This document shows positions 30,541 through 41,692 of a stretch of 64,000 nt of DNA, piece after piece (within the stretch, counting starts at the first letter, position 1; every line of letters starts with the position of its first letter). The translations under genes and the position numbers were made by a program. Below the pieces are notes generated by a model. The model was not told the DNA's origin, ran no database searches, and saw only the letters and a program-made list of their open reading frames with translations. Source of the DNA: Saccharomycopsis phalli (Eukaryota > Ascomycota > Saccharomycetes > Ascoideales > Saccharomycopsidaceae); assembly GCA_020342235.1 (NCBI GenBank), contig CP073214.1, positions 1,736,001 through 1,800,000 of the forward strand, read 5' to 3'.

Positions 30541-32498
30541 ATGGCGGGTAACAAGATATGCTAATGATGCCTAGATGAGAATAAGAATGAGAAGAAGGAA
30601 CAAGAACAAGAAGGAACAAGAAGGAACGAGAAAAACAAAAGAACAAGGGAATATGCGTAGTTTGGTAGAAATCAGATGGAATGTAGGCAAATCAGATGGC
30701 ATGTAGGTGAATCAGGTCATGTAAAGGTATTAGATGGTATGTGGCGAAATACAGTGTAATTTGTAGATATGGCAAGCTATGAAAAATATGCGTCCGTTGG
30801 ATGGTCAAAATTGAGAGCAGATTGGAGACCATTGACTGATTATTTGAGCAAGGACGCGGTTAGCAGCCCTGGCTAGGGAGCGGGTCGAGTCACGAGACTG
30901 CAAGCCGGTTAAGACGCAACTTTAAATCTAGTTTCGTATTTGACAAAAAGGCAATTGGAATCGGTCAGATGAGTACAGTGTGTATACCTACTTTTTGTGG
31001 ATACCAAATGGGAATGTATGAGAAAGGGAATTGAGAAAGGAAATCAAAAGGAAAAGGAAATCAAAAGGAAAAGGAAATCAAAAGGAAAAGGAAATCAAAA
31101 GGAAAAGGAAATCAAAAGGAAATGGAAATGGAAATGGAAATGGAAATGGAAATGGAAATGGAGAATGAGAATGGAGAATGGAGAATGAGAGCGGAGAGGT
31201 GTAGAATGAGAGATGTAGATGGACGTATAATAGAGATGGAGAATGTAAAAAAAAGTAAATATAATGTGCTTGAAAATGGTTGATGAAATTCAAAGATGCA
31301 AATTCATCATAAAATACAATAAAATCCACAATCCACCATCATACACGCCGAGTTCATATGCCCATGTATGATGTAAATTAATGACGTGGAAATTGGCGGT
31401 AAACTTTATGTGATGCTCCAAGACGACGAGTAAACGGGCGAGAGGGTAAATAGCAATGTGTGAGCACATGGCCAGAAACGGCTAGCAGCTGACTCAGTAT
31501 GTCTTAGTCAAGACGAATGGGACTGATATGCGGGAGATGGGGAAAAGTGAATAGCCAGGGAGGGCTTTTTTTTTTTTTTTTAACTCTGGATAGCAAGAGT
31601 TTGCCATTACGTAATGAGGGCGAAAGGCTGAGGTGCATACGGTACAAGTAAAGTGTAATGACAATATATAGTAGATAATATTGTTGGAGGGAGTCAGACA
31701 ATGGGGCGGAATTGAAATGTAGGGGCCTAAAATAGGAATTGGGTGATGTAGATGGATTGCACAATGTACGTTTGAATTTTGACTCGTTTTCATTAAACAA
31801 TTTTTAAATTATATCCAGTGAGTTTTTTCCCAATCGCCAGATCCTGGACTTTCTCTGAGGAATACAAGGATCAGAGAAACGAGACGACACGAGACGACAC
31901 GAGACGACACGAGACACGATAGCAGCGATAGCATAGCGGATACTAGAATACGGTACCGAATACAGTGGCAGATTGAGAAGTAGAGGCACCTAGACGGGAG
32001 ATTTGAGCAAGAGGATAGAGGATTGATAGGTTGGTGGAAATAATACATTGACTACTGGATAACCACGGAAATACGACTTGAGATATACTGAGATACTACA
32101 GGTAGTCTGATAGATACTCGGTAGAGATAGAGAATATCAGATAGAGAGTATCAGACAGAGAGTAACAGATACAGAATATCAGATAGAGAGTAACAGATAG
32201 AGAGTAACAGATAGAGAGTAACAGATACAGAATATCAGATAGCAGATACTCTACCAGATATACTATACCAGATATACTATACCAGATATACTATACCAGA
32301 TATACTATACCAGATATACTATACCAGATATACTATACCAGATACTCCACCAGATAATCAGATATACCAAATAATCAGATATACCAGATAATCACATCCT
32401 ACCAATTACTCACCAATTACTATCCAATTACTATCCAATTACTATCCAATTACTATCCAATCACTACCCAATCACTATCCAATCACCACCACACCAAA
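30541..32498. other. Intergenic stretch before the G1 cyclin
   Basis: No gene is seen. 31030-31165 is tandem AAAAGGAAAAGGAAATC changing to GGAAAT units. 31565-31582 is a T homopolymer. 31880-31920 has four GAGACGACAC units. The cyclin-proximal arrays are listed separately. Confidence 0.6.
32100..32498. repeat. Tandem arrays and G-poor leader upstream of the cyclin
   Basis: Three arrays lie in series: AGATAGAGAGTAACAGATA units (32130-32240), about seven 15-bp units of CCAGATATACTATAC (32255-32340), and ATCCAATTACT units (32400-32480). The last 115 bp before the ATG contain no upstream ATG and very little G on the sense strand, as expected for an unstructured 5' leader. Confidence 0.75.
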
Positions 32499-33719
32499 AT
32501 GCCCCTCTCCTGTGTCAGAGAAAAACGCGCCAAACTCCTCTCCCTCAACCCACACGTCATCCAGATGGAAACAAAGGCCCACTCCAACACATTCAATCTC
32601 TACGGCGACGACATCTACCAGTCGCTCCTCAACACCGAACGAGCATACGCCCCAAACTACAAGCTGTTCAACTCGCAACAGGAGCTCACGGGCGAACTCC
32701 GGCTCCTTCTCATTGACTTTATCATCGAGGTGTGCAGCCAGAACGCGCTCAGCCAGCCGTGTCTCTTTCTCACGGTGAATCTCATTGACCGGTACTGCTC
32801 GAAACGCCAATTGAAGAAGGAACACGTCCAGTTGTTGGGGCTCACGTGCATCTGGATCGCTTCCAAGTTCAACGACAACAAGTACAAGACGCTCACGTTG
32901 AACGAGTTGGTGACCCTCTCGAGCCACCAGTTCAACCGCAGCCTCTTTATCCAGATGGAGTCGCATGTGTTGGAGAATCTCGACTGGTGCGTGTCAGCAC
33001 CGACCCCGGACTTGTTCATTGACTACTACTTGAACAAGGTGTTTTTCGACTCAAAGGACAGCGAGACAGACAACAATCACTTCTACTACTACATGAAGAC
33101 CGGCTCCAACTTCCTCTGTGAGTTGTCCCTCATGTACCCAAACATCTCCTTGGTGTACAAGCCGTCCAAGATTGCATTCACCTCGGTACGCATCTTGACA
33201 AACTGCTACTTCAACGAGTACAACAACCGGCTCATTCCCCCGGCAAACGACTCCAACAGCGAGTTGTTCCACTTGCTCCTCAACTGCTTCGCCTTCCGCT
33301 TCCCAAACAGCTTCCACTCAAAGTACTTCTCCAGCAGGAAACGCCGCCATGAGGCCTTTCTCGAGCACTCGGGCATCAACATCTCCGTGATATACTCCTC
33401 CATCATCTTCTACATGAAGCTGCTCAGTCAGTCATGGGACCTCTACGGCTCCAACACCGCTTCGCCGTTTTCAGAGAATAGCAGTTCCTCCTCGGCATCC
33501 TCGATGTTTTCCTTGGCTGGCCTGCCTCATTCCTCGATGCTGCTGGCTAGCGAGTACCAGAAACACGAGCTCCGGCGTCTGGCGAGTCTCCGGCCGATTA
33601 ACGTGCCCAATGGGTGTGATTACCAGCAGTTGTTGAACTTTAGGCGGGTGAGCAGCATGGGGTTTAGTGAGGGGGATACAAAGAATAAGAAGTTGAAGAT
33701 GATTGAGTATGAGGTGTAG
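32499..33719 (+). CDS. CLN3: G1 cyclin, Cln3/Cln-like
   Basis: The 406-residue product has a cyclin box at about residues 40-150 (ELRLLLIDFIIEVCSQNALS, LFLTVNLIDRYCSKRQLKKE, HVQLLGLTCIWIASKFNDNK, LFIQMESHVLENLDWCVSAP). The L-x-x-N-L-I-D-R-Y and A-S-K-F-N-D elements fit G1 cyclins that activate Cdc28/Cdk1 at Start. The C-terminal part is Ser-rich (SENSSSSSASSMFSLAGLP), with clusters that could act as phosphodegron or PEST-type sequence. Cln3 versus Cln1/2 cannot be decided firmly. It is flanked by minisatellites on both sides, and its leader is G-poor and ATG-free. Confidence 0.8.
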   Translation: MPLSCVREKRAKLLSLNPHVIQMETKAHSNTFNLYGDDIYQSLLNTERAYAPNYKLFNSQQELTGELRLLLIDFIIEVCSQNALSQPCLFLTVNLIDRYCSKRQLKKEHVQLLGLTCIWIASKFNDNKYKTLTLNELVTLSSHQFNRSLFIQMESHVLENLDWCVSAPTPDLFIDYYLNKVFFDSKDSETDNNHFYYYMKTGSNFLCELSLMYPNISLVYKPSKIAFTSVRILTNCYFNEYNNRLIPPANDSNSELFHLLLNCFAFRFPNSFHSKYFSSRKRRHEAFLEHSGINISVIYSSIIFYMKLLSQSWDLYGSNTASPFSENSSSSSASSMFSLAGLPHSSMLLASEYQKHELRRLASLRPINVPNGCDYQQLLNFRRVSSMGFSEGDTKNKKLKMIEYEV

Positions 33720-33734
33720 TGGGGGAAATATGTG

Positions 33735-34035
33735 AGGAGGGAGTGAAATGGGAGGAGTGAAATGGGAGGAGTGAAATGTGAGGAGTGAAATGTGAGGAGT
33801 GAAATGTGAGGAGTGAAATGTGAAGAGTGAAATGTGAAGAGTGAAATGTGAAGAGTGAAATGTGAAGAGTGAAATGTGAAGAGTGAAATGTGAGGAGTGA
33901 AATGTGAAGAGTGAAATGTAAAGAGTGAAATGTAAAGAGTGAAATGTGAAGAGTGAAATGTGAGGAGTGAAATGTGAAGAGTGAAATGTAAAGAGTGAAA
34001 TGTAAAGAGTGAAATGTGAAGAGTGAAATAAGTGA
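33735..34035. repeat. 14-bp minisatellite 3' of the cyclin
   Basis: About 20 units of GAAGAGTGAAATGT, with GGAGTGAAATGGGA-type variants at the start. The unit is not a multiple of three; long frames through it on the minus strand are repeat artefacts. Confidence 0.9.
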
Positions 34036-36037
34036 GAAAAAGTAAAAAAGTAAAATAAGTGAGAAAAGTCAAGGAAGAGCAACAAGAAAACCTCTTGCCA
34101 GACCTCTTGCCAGACCACCTTCAGTATGATCCACACATTTGATCCACACAGTCATCTGACCAATGATAACATTAGCATTGATATGTAGCTTGGCTTATCC
34201 GTGCACACCCAACGTCTGTACAATTGCTAATGGAATCGCTAATAATTGCTAAGAGTACGCAATAGCACAGTCTATAGCTGCTGATATAATATATGGCATT
34301 CTATGCATGCTGAGATATGTAGTATAATGAATATCCTATCAATGGACTACGTGACTGGATTCTGCTTGCGCCATGGATTGGCGTAATTTTTGGCCGGATC
34401 AAATCTCAATGTAATTGCGTATCTCTAATCAGCCGTCTGCATTTAAGCCACCTTGTATGCCACATGGGTAACGAAGCATTATGGTACATCAACGAAACCT
34501 CATTGCAGTCTGGTGAGATGGTTGAGCATGTCAGATGAAGATGGAAATGGATTGTGCGAGTTTGATTGGACATGAGGTTGGATGGTGGGTGGTTAGCAGA
34601 CATTGGTGAATATGGATAATCATGAGAATGATGGATGGATAGTATATGTATATGGATGTTGATCTGAGGAATGATGGATATGATAGGATAGGATATGGAT
34701 ACGGATAGAATGACATGTACATGTATATGGATAGAAAATGTACATGTACATGTATAGGAAATGGCATGGATATGAACATGGATATAGATAGATATAGTTG
34801 GTTAGTTGGTTAGTCGGTTTAGTTGGTTTAGTTGGTTTTTAGTCGGTTAGTCGGTTTAGTCGGTTTAGTCGGTTTAGTCGGTTTAGTCGTTCTATGGTTT
34901 AGCCGTTCTATGGTTTAGTTATATACAACAGACATATTCCACACAAAATTCAACCAGCACACGCATGGATAATACTTCCTTTGCCATGTCTTGCAGACAA
35001 GTGTAGATTGAGTGGGACAAGTTGTGTAACAGACAATTGCATGTCGATCAGGGAATTTCAGATTGTATCTGGTGTGGAATTGGAATGGAATTTGCATTAA
35101 CAATGGCACGCATGTCGAAACTGCCGATTACCGAGTCAGGAACTGATTAGAGGAGTGAAAGAGGGAGAATGAAAGAGGGAGAAAGAGGGTATGGGAAAGA
35201 AAAGAGTGGGAAAGAAAGAGCGGGAAAGAAAGAGCGGGAAAGAAAGAGCGGGAAAGAAAGAGCATGAGTGCAGCATGAGAAAAATGAGGCAAGTAAAATG
35301 AGCGAGCAAACGGCAAGAAAAATGTGAGCAAAAAAGAGCAAAAAGAGAGCAAAAAGAGAGCAAAAAGAGAGCAAAAAAAGAGAAAAGAGCAAAAAGAGAG
35401 TGTGTGTGTGCAACATAAAAGCGTGAGCCTGTGTAAAAAAAAAAAAAAAAAGTCCAAGAGAGAGAGAGTGTGTGTGTGAAAGAGAGTGTGTGATACATCT
35501 TGTCTTGCAACTGGTGATATTCAAATGGTAATCCATGCACTGAGTGCACTTAGAATGCACACTAGTGGTACATTAGGCAAGGGGCAAGATGAAGGAGTGA
35601 ATACCACTTTGACATTCTATGCTTTGACAAGAAACTGAAATTCTCCAAAGAGTACTATTTCAAATGTACCCGCCCAACAATCACATTTTTCCCTGGATAT
35701 GCACATAACCCATCTTTTGCCATGACAATTTCCTTGTTCCTCCACCTCGGCCTCCTCCTCCATCCTTTTTCTTTCTCCTCCTTCATCTTTTCCCTCTTTC
35801 CTCCTCCTCCTTCCTCCTCCTTCCTCCTCCTTCCTCCTCCTTCCTCCTCCTTCCTCCTTCCTCCTCCTCCTTCGTCCCCCTCTTCCACCTCTTCCACCTC
35901 CCCTCTCTGTATACAATTCCGAGACATTATCCCAGACAATAACCTCGGTGTATCCTACTGCAGCCTCGCGCACACCACTCTATATCAACCCACTCTATAA
36001 ATAGACACCAAATCCTCCGGCAACCGTCCAAAGAGCC
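34036..36037. other. Intergenic stretch between cyclin and WSC gene
   Basis: No gene is seen. 34600-34790 has ATGGATA-rich units. 34785-34915 is about ten units of GGTTTAGTC. 35145-35480 is a purine-rich tract (GAAAGAGCGGGAAAGA, AAAAGAGAGC) with an A run. 35745-35895 is a mirror-like pyrimidine tract of CCTCCTCCTT units, ending about 140 bp before the WSC ATG. Confidence 0.65.
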
Positions 36038-37153
36038 ATGTACTGGGCACTCTTGGTGGGGACGGTATCAGCCTTGTGCTCGTCGCAAAACACTGGCGGG
36101 TCCAGTGTCCAGTCGCAGTTCATGTCCAATGGCTTCTGCACGACAAACTGTAAAGGGTACCAGTATGCTATCGTGCAAGGGTATAATTGCTGGTGTTCCA
36201 ACGTGGCTGGGAGTCTGTCCAGCGGTGATTGCAACGACCCGTGTCCGGGGTATCCATATGAGCAGTGTGGGAATGTCCAGGGGGGTCTTTATGGGTATAT
36301 TGAGGTTCCTGGTGGGAAAAGTGTGCTGAGTGGGATTTCTCTGGAGAGTAGTCTGACTTTTCTGACTTTTCTGACTTCTCTGACTTCTCTGACTTCTCTG
36401 TCTACTCTGTCTACTTCTAGTCTGACTTCTCTGTCTACTTCTAGTCTGACTTCTCTGACTTCTCTGACTACTTCTAGTCTATCCAGTCTGTCCAGTCTAT
36501 CCAGTCTGTCTAGTCTGTCCAGTCTGTCTAGTCTGCCCACATCCAACTCATCCCCCACTATAATCACCATCACAAACACCAGCCCCACTTCTGACAACTC
36601 CCCTAGTATATACACCTCCACCATCGTCACCATCATCACTTCCTCCTCAGACAACATCGTCTACCTCTCCTCCACAAAACTGCTCAGCCTATCCTCCTTC
36701 AAAACAATCACTCAGCACGTCGTCATCACATTCTCTTCCTCAGCCCCAACAAACTCCTCCCGTGCAACAAAAACCGCCTTCCAAGGCCAAGACACTGCCC
36801 TTTTATACCACCAAACAATCGCTCCCTCTCCCTCCCCTACTTCTTCCCCCACATCCCCTCCTGCTGCTCCTAGCCACATCCTTGGAAAAGGTGCCATTGC
36901 CGGAATCTGCTCCTCCATCGGAGCGTCCATTGTCGTCTTTTCCGCACTCCTCTTTTGGTTCCTCCGCCGTCGGTACATCCAAAAGTCGGTCAAGCGACGC
37001 AACAGTCTCCATGAGAGCCATTATAGCGGCACTACAATGTTTGGAGGCGAAACTAGTACTCCAAAGAGATTTAGTGAGCCAATGCCGGGGGGTTATGACG
37101 TGGAGACTGAGACGTCCAATGAGGATCGTAGTTTGAAGGTAATTAATGCGTGA
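36038..37153 (+). CDS. WSC-domain cell-wall stress sensor
   Basis: The 371-residue type I membrane protein has a signal peptide (MYWALLVGTVSALC), then a Cys-rich WSC-type module to about residue 90 (GFCTTNCKGYQYAIVQGYN, CWCSNVAGSLSSGDCNDPCP, YEQCGNVQGGLYGYI). A low-complexity stalk covers about 100-280, one membrane segment 287-309 (GAIAGICSSIGASIVVFSAL), and a 62-residue basic cytosolic tail. This is the layout of Wsc/Mtl-type sensors that signal wall stress to Rho1 and the cell-integrity MAP-kinase pathway. About 20 CTG codons occur in the repeated part of the stalk (36340-36535). Read as Leu they give a Leu every third residue; read as Ser they make an almost pure Ser/Thr stalk. Confidence 0.85.
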   Translation: MYWALLVGTVSALCSSQNTGGSSVQSQFMSNGFCTTNCKGYQYAIVQGYNCWCSNVAGSLSSGDCNDPCPGYPYEQCGNVQGGLYGYIEVPGGKSVLSGISLESSLTFLTFLTSLTSLTSLSTLSTSSLTSLSTSSLTSLTSLTTSSLSSLSSLSSLSSLSSLSSLPTSNSSPTIITITNTSPTSDNSPSIYTSTIVTIITSSSDNIVYLSSTKLLSLSSFKTITQHVVITFSSSAPTNSSRATKTAFQGQDTALLYHQTIAPSPSPTSSPTSPPAAPSHILGKGAIAGICSSIGASIVVFSALLFWFLRRRYIQKSVKRRNSLHESHYSGTTMFGGETSTPKRFSEPMPGGYDVETETSNEDRSLKVINA

Positions 37154-38897
37154 GGTGATTGCAGTATGTGAAATGAATAGTCACTGGAAATGTGAAGTGG
37201 ATAGTCATTGTTGAAGTAATGTGGACTGGATAATAACACTGATGAAGTAATGCGTGAGGTGATTGCAGTTATGTGAAATGGACAGGATACAGTGATTAAA
37301 TGGATAGTCACTGGTAAAAATGGATGAAATGGATAGTCACTGATGAAAAAAGGTGGAATGATTTCAATCGAAGTAATGTGAAATGATTGCAATTGAAGTA
37401 ATGTGAAATGAGGATTGCAATTAAAGTAATGTGAAATGGATAGTCATTTATGAAAATCGGTAAAATGATTTCAATTGAAGTTATGTGAAATGGATGTCAC
37501 TGTTAAAGTGATGCGTGAGATGATTGCAATTAAAGCAATGTTGAAATGAGTCAAGAGAGGATTATAACCAACAAGGTAAATAGTGGGACCAGGACCAATG
37601 TGGTATTTGGAATAAATGGTGGGTAATAGCATGGCTAATAGCATGAGGATAGTGACTTGATGATAGTATTTGATGAATAATATTTAATGAATGATATTAG
37701 ATGATAAACTGTATGTATGATAATAGTTTTACCAAATGAACTACAAATGAATCAATTGACTCCTCAATTGAGGAATACAGTCATACTACCCTTGTGACTC
37801 AACCGGGGCAATGCTGCATTCTAAAGTTACTCAAAAGTCCACAGACAATAGCACACTATCCATTTTTATCAAAAATCTGACAGACTTGGAAACCTTGGCA
37901 GATGGTGCTCACATTGACAAGTGCCCAGAAATTAAAGTATCCAGAATTGCACTCATATTCCATCCATATTACACCCTGATTGCACCCTGATTGCACCCTG
38001 ATTGCACCCTGATTGCACCCTGACTACACCCTGACTACACCCTGACTACACGCAGTCTTATCCCAGCCAGAACCTTTACTTTGCCTCTTTTCAACTTTAA
38101 ATTGAAACCACACCCATTCCTGCGCAAGCAGTTGTCAAAAGAAAAGCGTGCAAACTCAATTGGGAAAATAAGCTGATGGTGGTGTAATAAATGAAACGAA
38201 TTTATGGATAAGAAAAAGAAATCATTTAAACGTGTACAGAAATGAGTCAGCCATGGTCCGTGAACGAAATGGATCGTGGAGACGGAAATGGATCATGGGG
38301 CACGAAAATGGATCACGGGGGACGAAAATGGACCATGGGGGACGAAAATAGACCACGGAGACGAAAATAGACTATGGGGGATGAAAAACGGATCAAACTG
38401 CAACGAGATTTAAATATCCAAATGGGACATTGCCGACGAAAATTGGCATGCTCGGTGTAAATAGACAGGAGCATAGCCACCACTAATCCGAACGTCAAGG
38501 CATGTACTGGCTCTTGAACTGAAACTTTGTAGCATTACTCATCAACTTGTATACCAAGTTATGCCATCTTGACCCATTTGGTCCACTGACAACACCCCCT
38601 TCAGGGCTTACGCGCTTACCTCCTGCTTATGTAATCGCTAGTGGGCAGCCCCACGTACCTGTTTGCCCATTGTGCCGGGCACGCAACCAGCGCGCCTTCC
38701 CGATTGGGTCTAATCTACGATGTGATTTCCCAAGCGGACATGAAAATTTACTGCGGCCGTTATTGCCGGGCGTAACCCGACGGCGGTTTTAAGCAGCATT
38801 AGAACCGCAGCCTATTATTAATATTCATGCTCGATCATGCAGCAATGCACACTCTTGTTATATAAGACTCTCTTGTTGCCCATGTATTTTCCAGAAG
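37154..38897. other. Intergenic stretch before the Zn2Cys6 gene
   Basis: No gene is seen. 37160-37560 has loosely repeated TGTGAAATGGATAGTCACTG-like units. 37975-38055 is about eight 12-bp CACCCTGATTG units. 38265-38385 repeats GATCACGGGGGACGAAAATG. 38560-38800 is an unusually GC-rich block with clustered CGG/CCG triplets. A TATATAAG lies at 38859-38866. Confidence 0.6.
38754..38786. promoter_or_regulatory. CGG/CCG cluster upstream of the Zn2Cys6 gene
   Basis: Within 33 bp there are CGGCCG (38754-38759), CCGG (38766-38769), CCG (38777-38779), and CGG at 38781-38783 and 38784-38786. Zn2Cys6 dimers bind such triplets. The cluster is about 110 bp upstream of a gene for such a factor, suggesting autoregulation (inference). 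Confidence 0.4.
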
Positions 38898-39596
38898 ATG
38901 GAACTGCCAGAAATTAACCCCCATACTAAGCCGCGCATCCGTACCCCAAAGGCTTGTAATCACTGTCGCCAACGGAAAATCAAGTGTAACGGAAACAGTC
39001 CGTGCCAAAGCTGCATCAAGAACAGCGTGGTGTGCCAGTATAGCAGCTCAGTTGACAAGCCAAAGAGAAAGCGTCGTGGTAGAAAACCCCTTGCCATTGA
39101 CTCCCCCGAGATCGAGGTCGAGACAAGTCGCATCAAGCGGGTCGAAAAGCGGCTTGCGTACCTTGAGAAAAACGTCCAGGCCTTGTTTTCCAAGATCGAG
39201 GACTTCCTCGTGGCTACAAACATGAAAATCGATAGCATTGACATGGTGTCTGACCTGGACGACGAGCTCAAGCGGTTCGGGACCGGTTCTTCCAGCCACA
39301 CCATGGATGTGGTGCTTCCAAGTCAAGGAATCCCAAGCACGGCTAAACTCGAACTAGAACTTGCCCAGGACATGCTCTCACGAGAACCGTCCCGCCAGCT
39401 GGACTATCTTGTTTCGAGCCAGCCGGTTTCCGTGTCCAGTTCGTCGTACTCGTCGCCCAACTCCGACACCTCGTCTCTTTACCAGCAGAAGTTTAATGAC
39501 TTTTCTGACTTGATTAATATTCCTAGCATGGTGACCAAAGAATTGTCATTGATACAGGAAGATTTGGACATGGGATGGAAGGAGCTGATGGTGTGA
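38898..39596 (+). CDS. Short Zn2Cys6 transcription factor
   Basis: The 232-residue protein has one fungal binuclear zinc cluster at about residues 20-46 (ACNHCRQRKIKC, CQSCIKNSVVC; spacing C-x2-C-x6-C-x5-C-x2-C-x6-C). A basic linker (KPKRKRRGRKP) and a predicted coiled coil (RIKRVEKRLAYLEKNVQALF) follow. The latter, with KIDSIDMVSDL, faintly recalls the Gal4 dimerisation region. The rest is Ser-rich with an acidic end (LSLIQEDLDMGWKEL). The large middle homology domain of most family members is absent, making it one of the shortest types. Target genes are unknown. Confidence 0.85.
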   Translation: MELPEINPHTKPRIRTPKACNHCRQRKIKCNGNSPCQSCIKNSVVCQYSSSVDKPKRKRRGRKPLAIDSPEIEVETSRIKRVEKRLAYLEKNVQALFSKIEDFLVATNMKIDSIDMVSDLDDELKRFGTGSSSHTMDVVLPSQGIPSTAKLELELAQDMLSREPSRQLDYLVSSQPVSVSSSSYSSPNSDTSSLYQQKFNDFSDLINIPSMVTKELSLIQEDLDMGWKELMV

Positions 39597-39907
39597 TCTT
39601 TGCTAGCCAAAGCTGCGTGTCCTGATAAAGGTACTTGTCTTATGATTTCTGCTTATGACTTTTGTTTGGTTTTTCTACTATTTGGATTTCTACGTCCAAC
39701 TCTGTTTACGATGTTACGAATCGCTGGTTAATCTCTTGTATTTAGGTGAATGAAATATTTAATGTGTTTCCCAGTAGTGATGACACTGATTATAAATCAT
39801 TGCGCATCATACTGTGACGTCATGTATGTGTATGGTGTAGAGGTGTCTCCGCAAAATCCGACCACACTTTGAAAACGCCGCACAAAAAAACACCGTGCAT
39901 CAAACCC

Positions 39908-40129
39908 CTATAACAACAATGCGGCTCCTGCCAATAAAATCCCTGGCACAGAGCCCGTGGCCACGTGACCGTGGTTCTTGATGTGTCCGCCAGTGAGAAT
40001 GCTGCCCGAGACGTAAGAAGCAACGGACGTTGTGGAAGTTGTGGAAGTTCCGTTGTTAGTAGAATTGTCGGATGTGCATGCAGCGCCGCCGACTAATACT
40101 GCCACAACAAAAATTGGCGCGGTTTGCAT
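39908..40129 (-). CDS. Small GPI-type cell-surface protein
   Basis: A 73-residue product from the ATG at 40129 (or 79 residues from 40147). It begins with a signal peptide (MQTAPIFVVAVLVGGAAC), has a Thr/Ser/Asn-rich middle (STNNGTSTTSTTSVA) and ends in a hydrophobic GPI-addition tail (GSVPGILLAGAALLL). A TATAAA lies at about 40163-40168 on the minus strand. Such mini-mannoproteins are common yeast wall components. No homologue is recognised. It converges with the Zn2Cys6 gene. Confidence 0.65.
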   Translation of the reverse strand: MQTAPIFVVAVLVGGAACTSDNSTNNGTSTTSTTSVASYVSGSILTGGHIKNHGHVATGSVPGILLAGAALLL

Positions 40130-40147
40130 GTTCTTACTACAATACAT

Positions 40148-41692
40148 GGCATTTTTTACAATTTATAACTAGACCCAAGCCTCCGATTCCGTTTAAGCCC
40201 TAGTGCCATAAATAAGCGTGCATTGCATGCGAGTCTAGTCCCATTGACTCTTTGAGTGTGGGCAAATCTAATTACCTTGGAGATTGTATTTTCTTGCCTT
40301 TTCCGTCAATGTATCGTGTTTTGGGAGCTTGTGGGTTGCTTTTCCAGCCCCATTTCAAATTGCCTTCTACACATGTAGCATCAAAATCAATGCCATTTCA
40401 TTGGGTTGCCAAGTGACCCAATGACTTTACATGGCTTTACTTTATTGGGCCACTTGGCAATATGTTGGCTTAGTTTGGGCCCAATGGGGTATTGTATTTT
40501 AGAGATTTGGAAAGTCCACCCGTTTTGTAAAGGTTGGATTTTTACTGGAAGGTTGGATGTTAACTGGTAGGTTTGGACCTGTCAGGCTTGAATGTTTTAT
40601 TGTCAGCATGAACGTTCTATTGTCAGCTTGAACGTTCTATTGTCAGCTTGAGTGTTCTAGTGTCAGCTTGAATATTATCTGGTAGGCTTGAATATCAACT
40701 GTCATGCTTGAATCTTGCGCTGTCATGCTTGAATATTACACTGTCATGCTTGATGCTTACACTATACAGCTTAAATCCTACATTCTACAGCTTGAATCAT
40801 ACACCGTACCGCTTAAATCCTACACCATACAGCTTAAATCTTTTGACAAGCCCTTTGTAAATCAATTGTAATTAATTCTTGTAGAGTGGCTGTGCTATTA
40901 TTACCTTGTAGCACGGGCATATTTATTGGCATTTTCGCACTTTTGTCGACATTCTACTATAGCTACAAACTATAAATCAACATTGATTGAGTATTCTGTC
41001 AATATTCAGTGCCGTACTTGTCCCAATTTGGAAGAATAATAGGAGCCATTTTAGCGGTCTGGTGGTATTTTTCTTGGTATAGGTCAGTCACATGTGATTG
41101 GAAATACTGGCAATGAGGGAACATTTGAACATATTGGAAATTAGGAAAATATTTGAACATATTGGAAATTAGGAAAATATTTGAACATATTGAAAAAGTG
41201 GAAAAACATTTAAACATACTGGAAATTAGGAAAACACGTACTTAGAAAGATTATATATTAACCAGGCCAATTGGCAATGTTGTAGATTCACCAAGTCAAT
41301 TGGCTGAAATGCACTCCATCTTGGAATAACATTTTCCAGTACATGGTCATACCTCTGTGATTCCACAAGATTCTTCATCATGAAATCCCAAGGCAATAGT
41401 ACTAAAATCCCCCACCATATCAATATGATTAACCACCATCAAAAGCTGTCTATTCACGGACTTTCAATGTCAAGATCCGATTTCCACTCGGCATTAATCA
41501 CACGACCGAGCGTTTTTCTCCGTATACCATTCATATGGGTCATTCCCGATTTGGTCGTCCGAGAAGTCCCAGGCAAAGATAAAAGAAAGGACTGCATAAA
41601 TTTTATAAATTTTTATTCGCCTCTTTTTTTGACACACCACAACCACATTGGACGTTTAATTTGATACCCATTTCAAACAACAGGCGGTTAAT
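40148..41692. other. Intergenic stretch before UPS2
   Basis: No gene is seen. 40360-40500 repeats CCAATG/TTGGGCCACTTGGC elements. 40590-40850 is about twelve 20-bp units of GTCAGCTTGAACGTTCTATT, diverging to the right. 41095-41230 holds four 30-bp units containing GAACATATTGGAAATTAGG. The 94-codon frame at 41380 shows no recognisable content. Confidence 0.6.

Noticed and set aside
33471-34136. 221-codon minus-strand frame with SSHFT repeats
   Set aside because: Translation of the 14-bp minisatellite downstream of the cyclin.
37975-38055. CRISPR-like array
   Set aside because: Direct tandem 12-bp units without spacers in a eukaryotic genome; an ordinary minisatellite.
38547-38792. 81-codon frame in the GC-rich block
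   Set aside because: No domain or signal; lies in the promoter region of the Zn2Cys6 gene.
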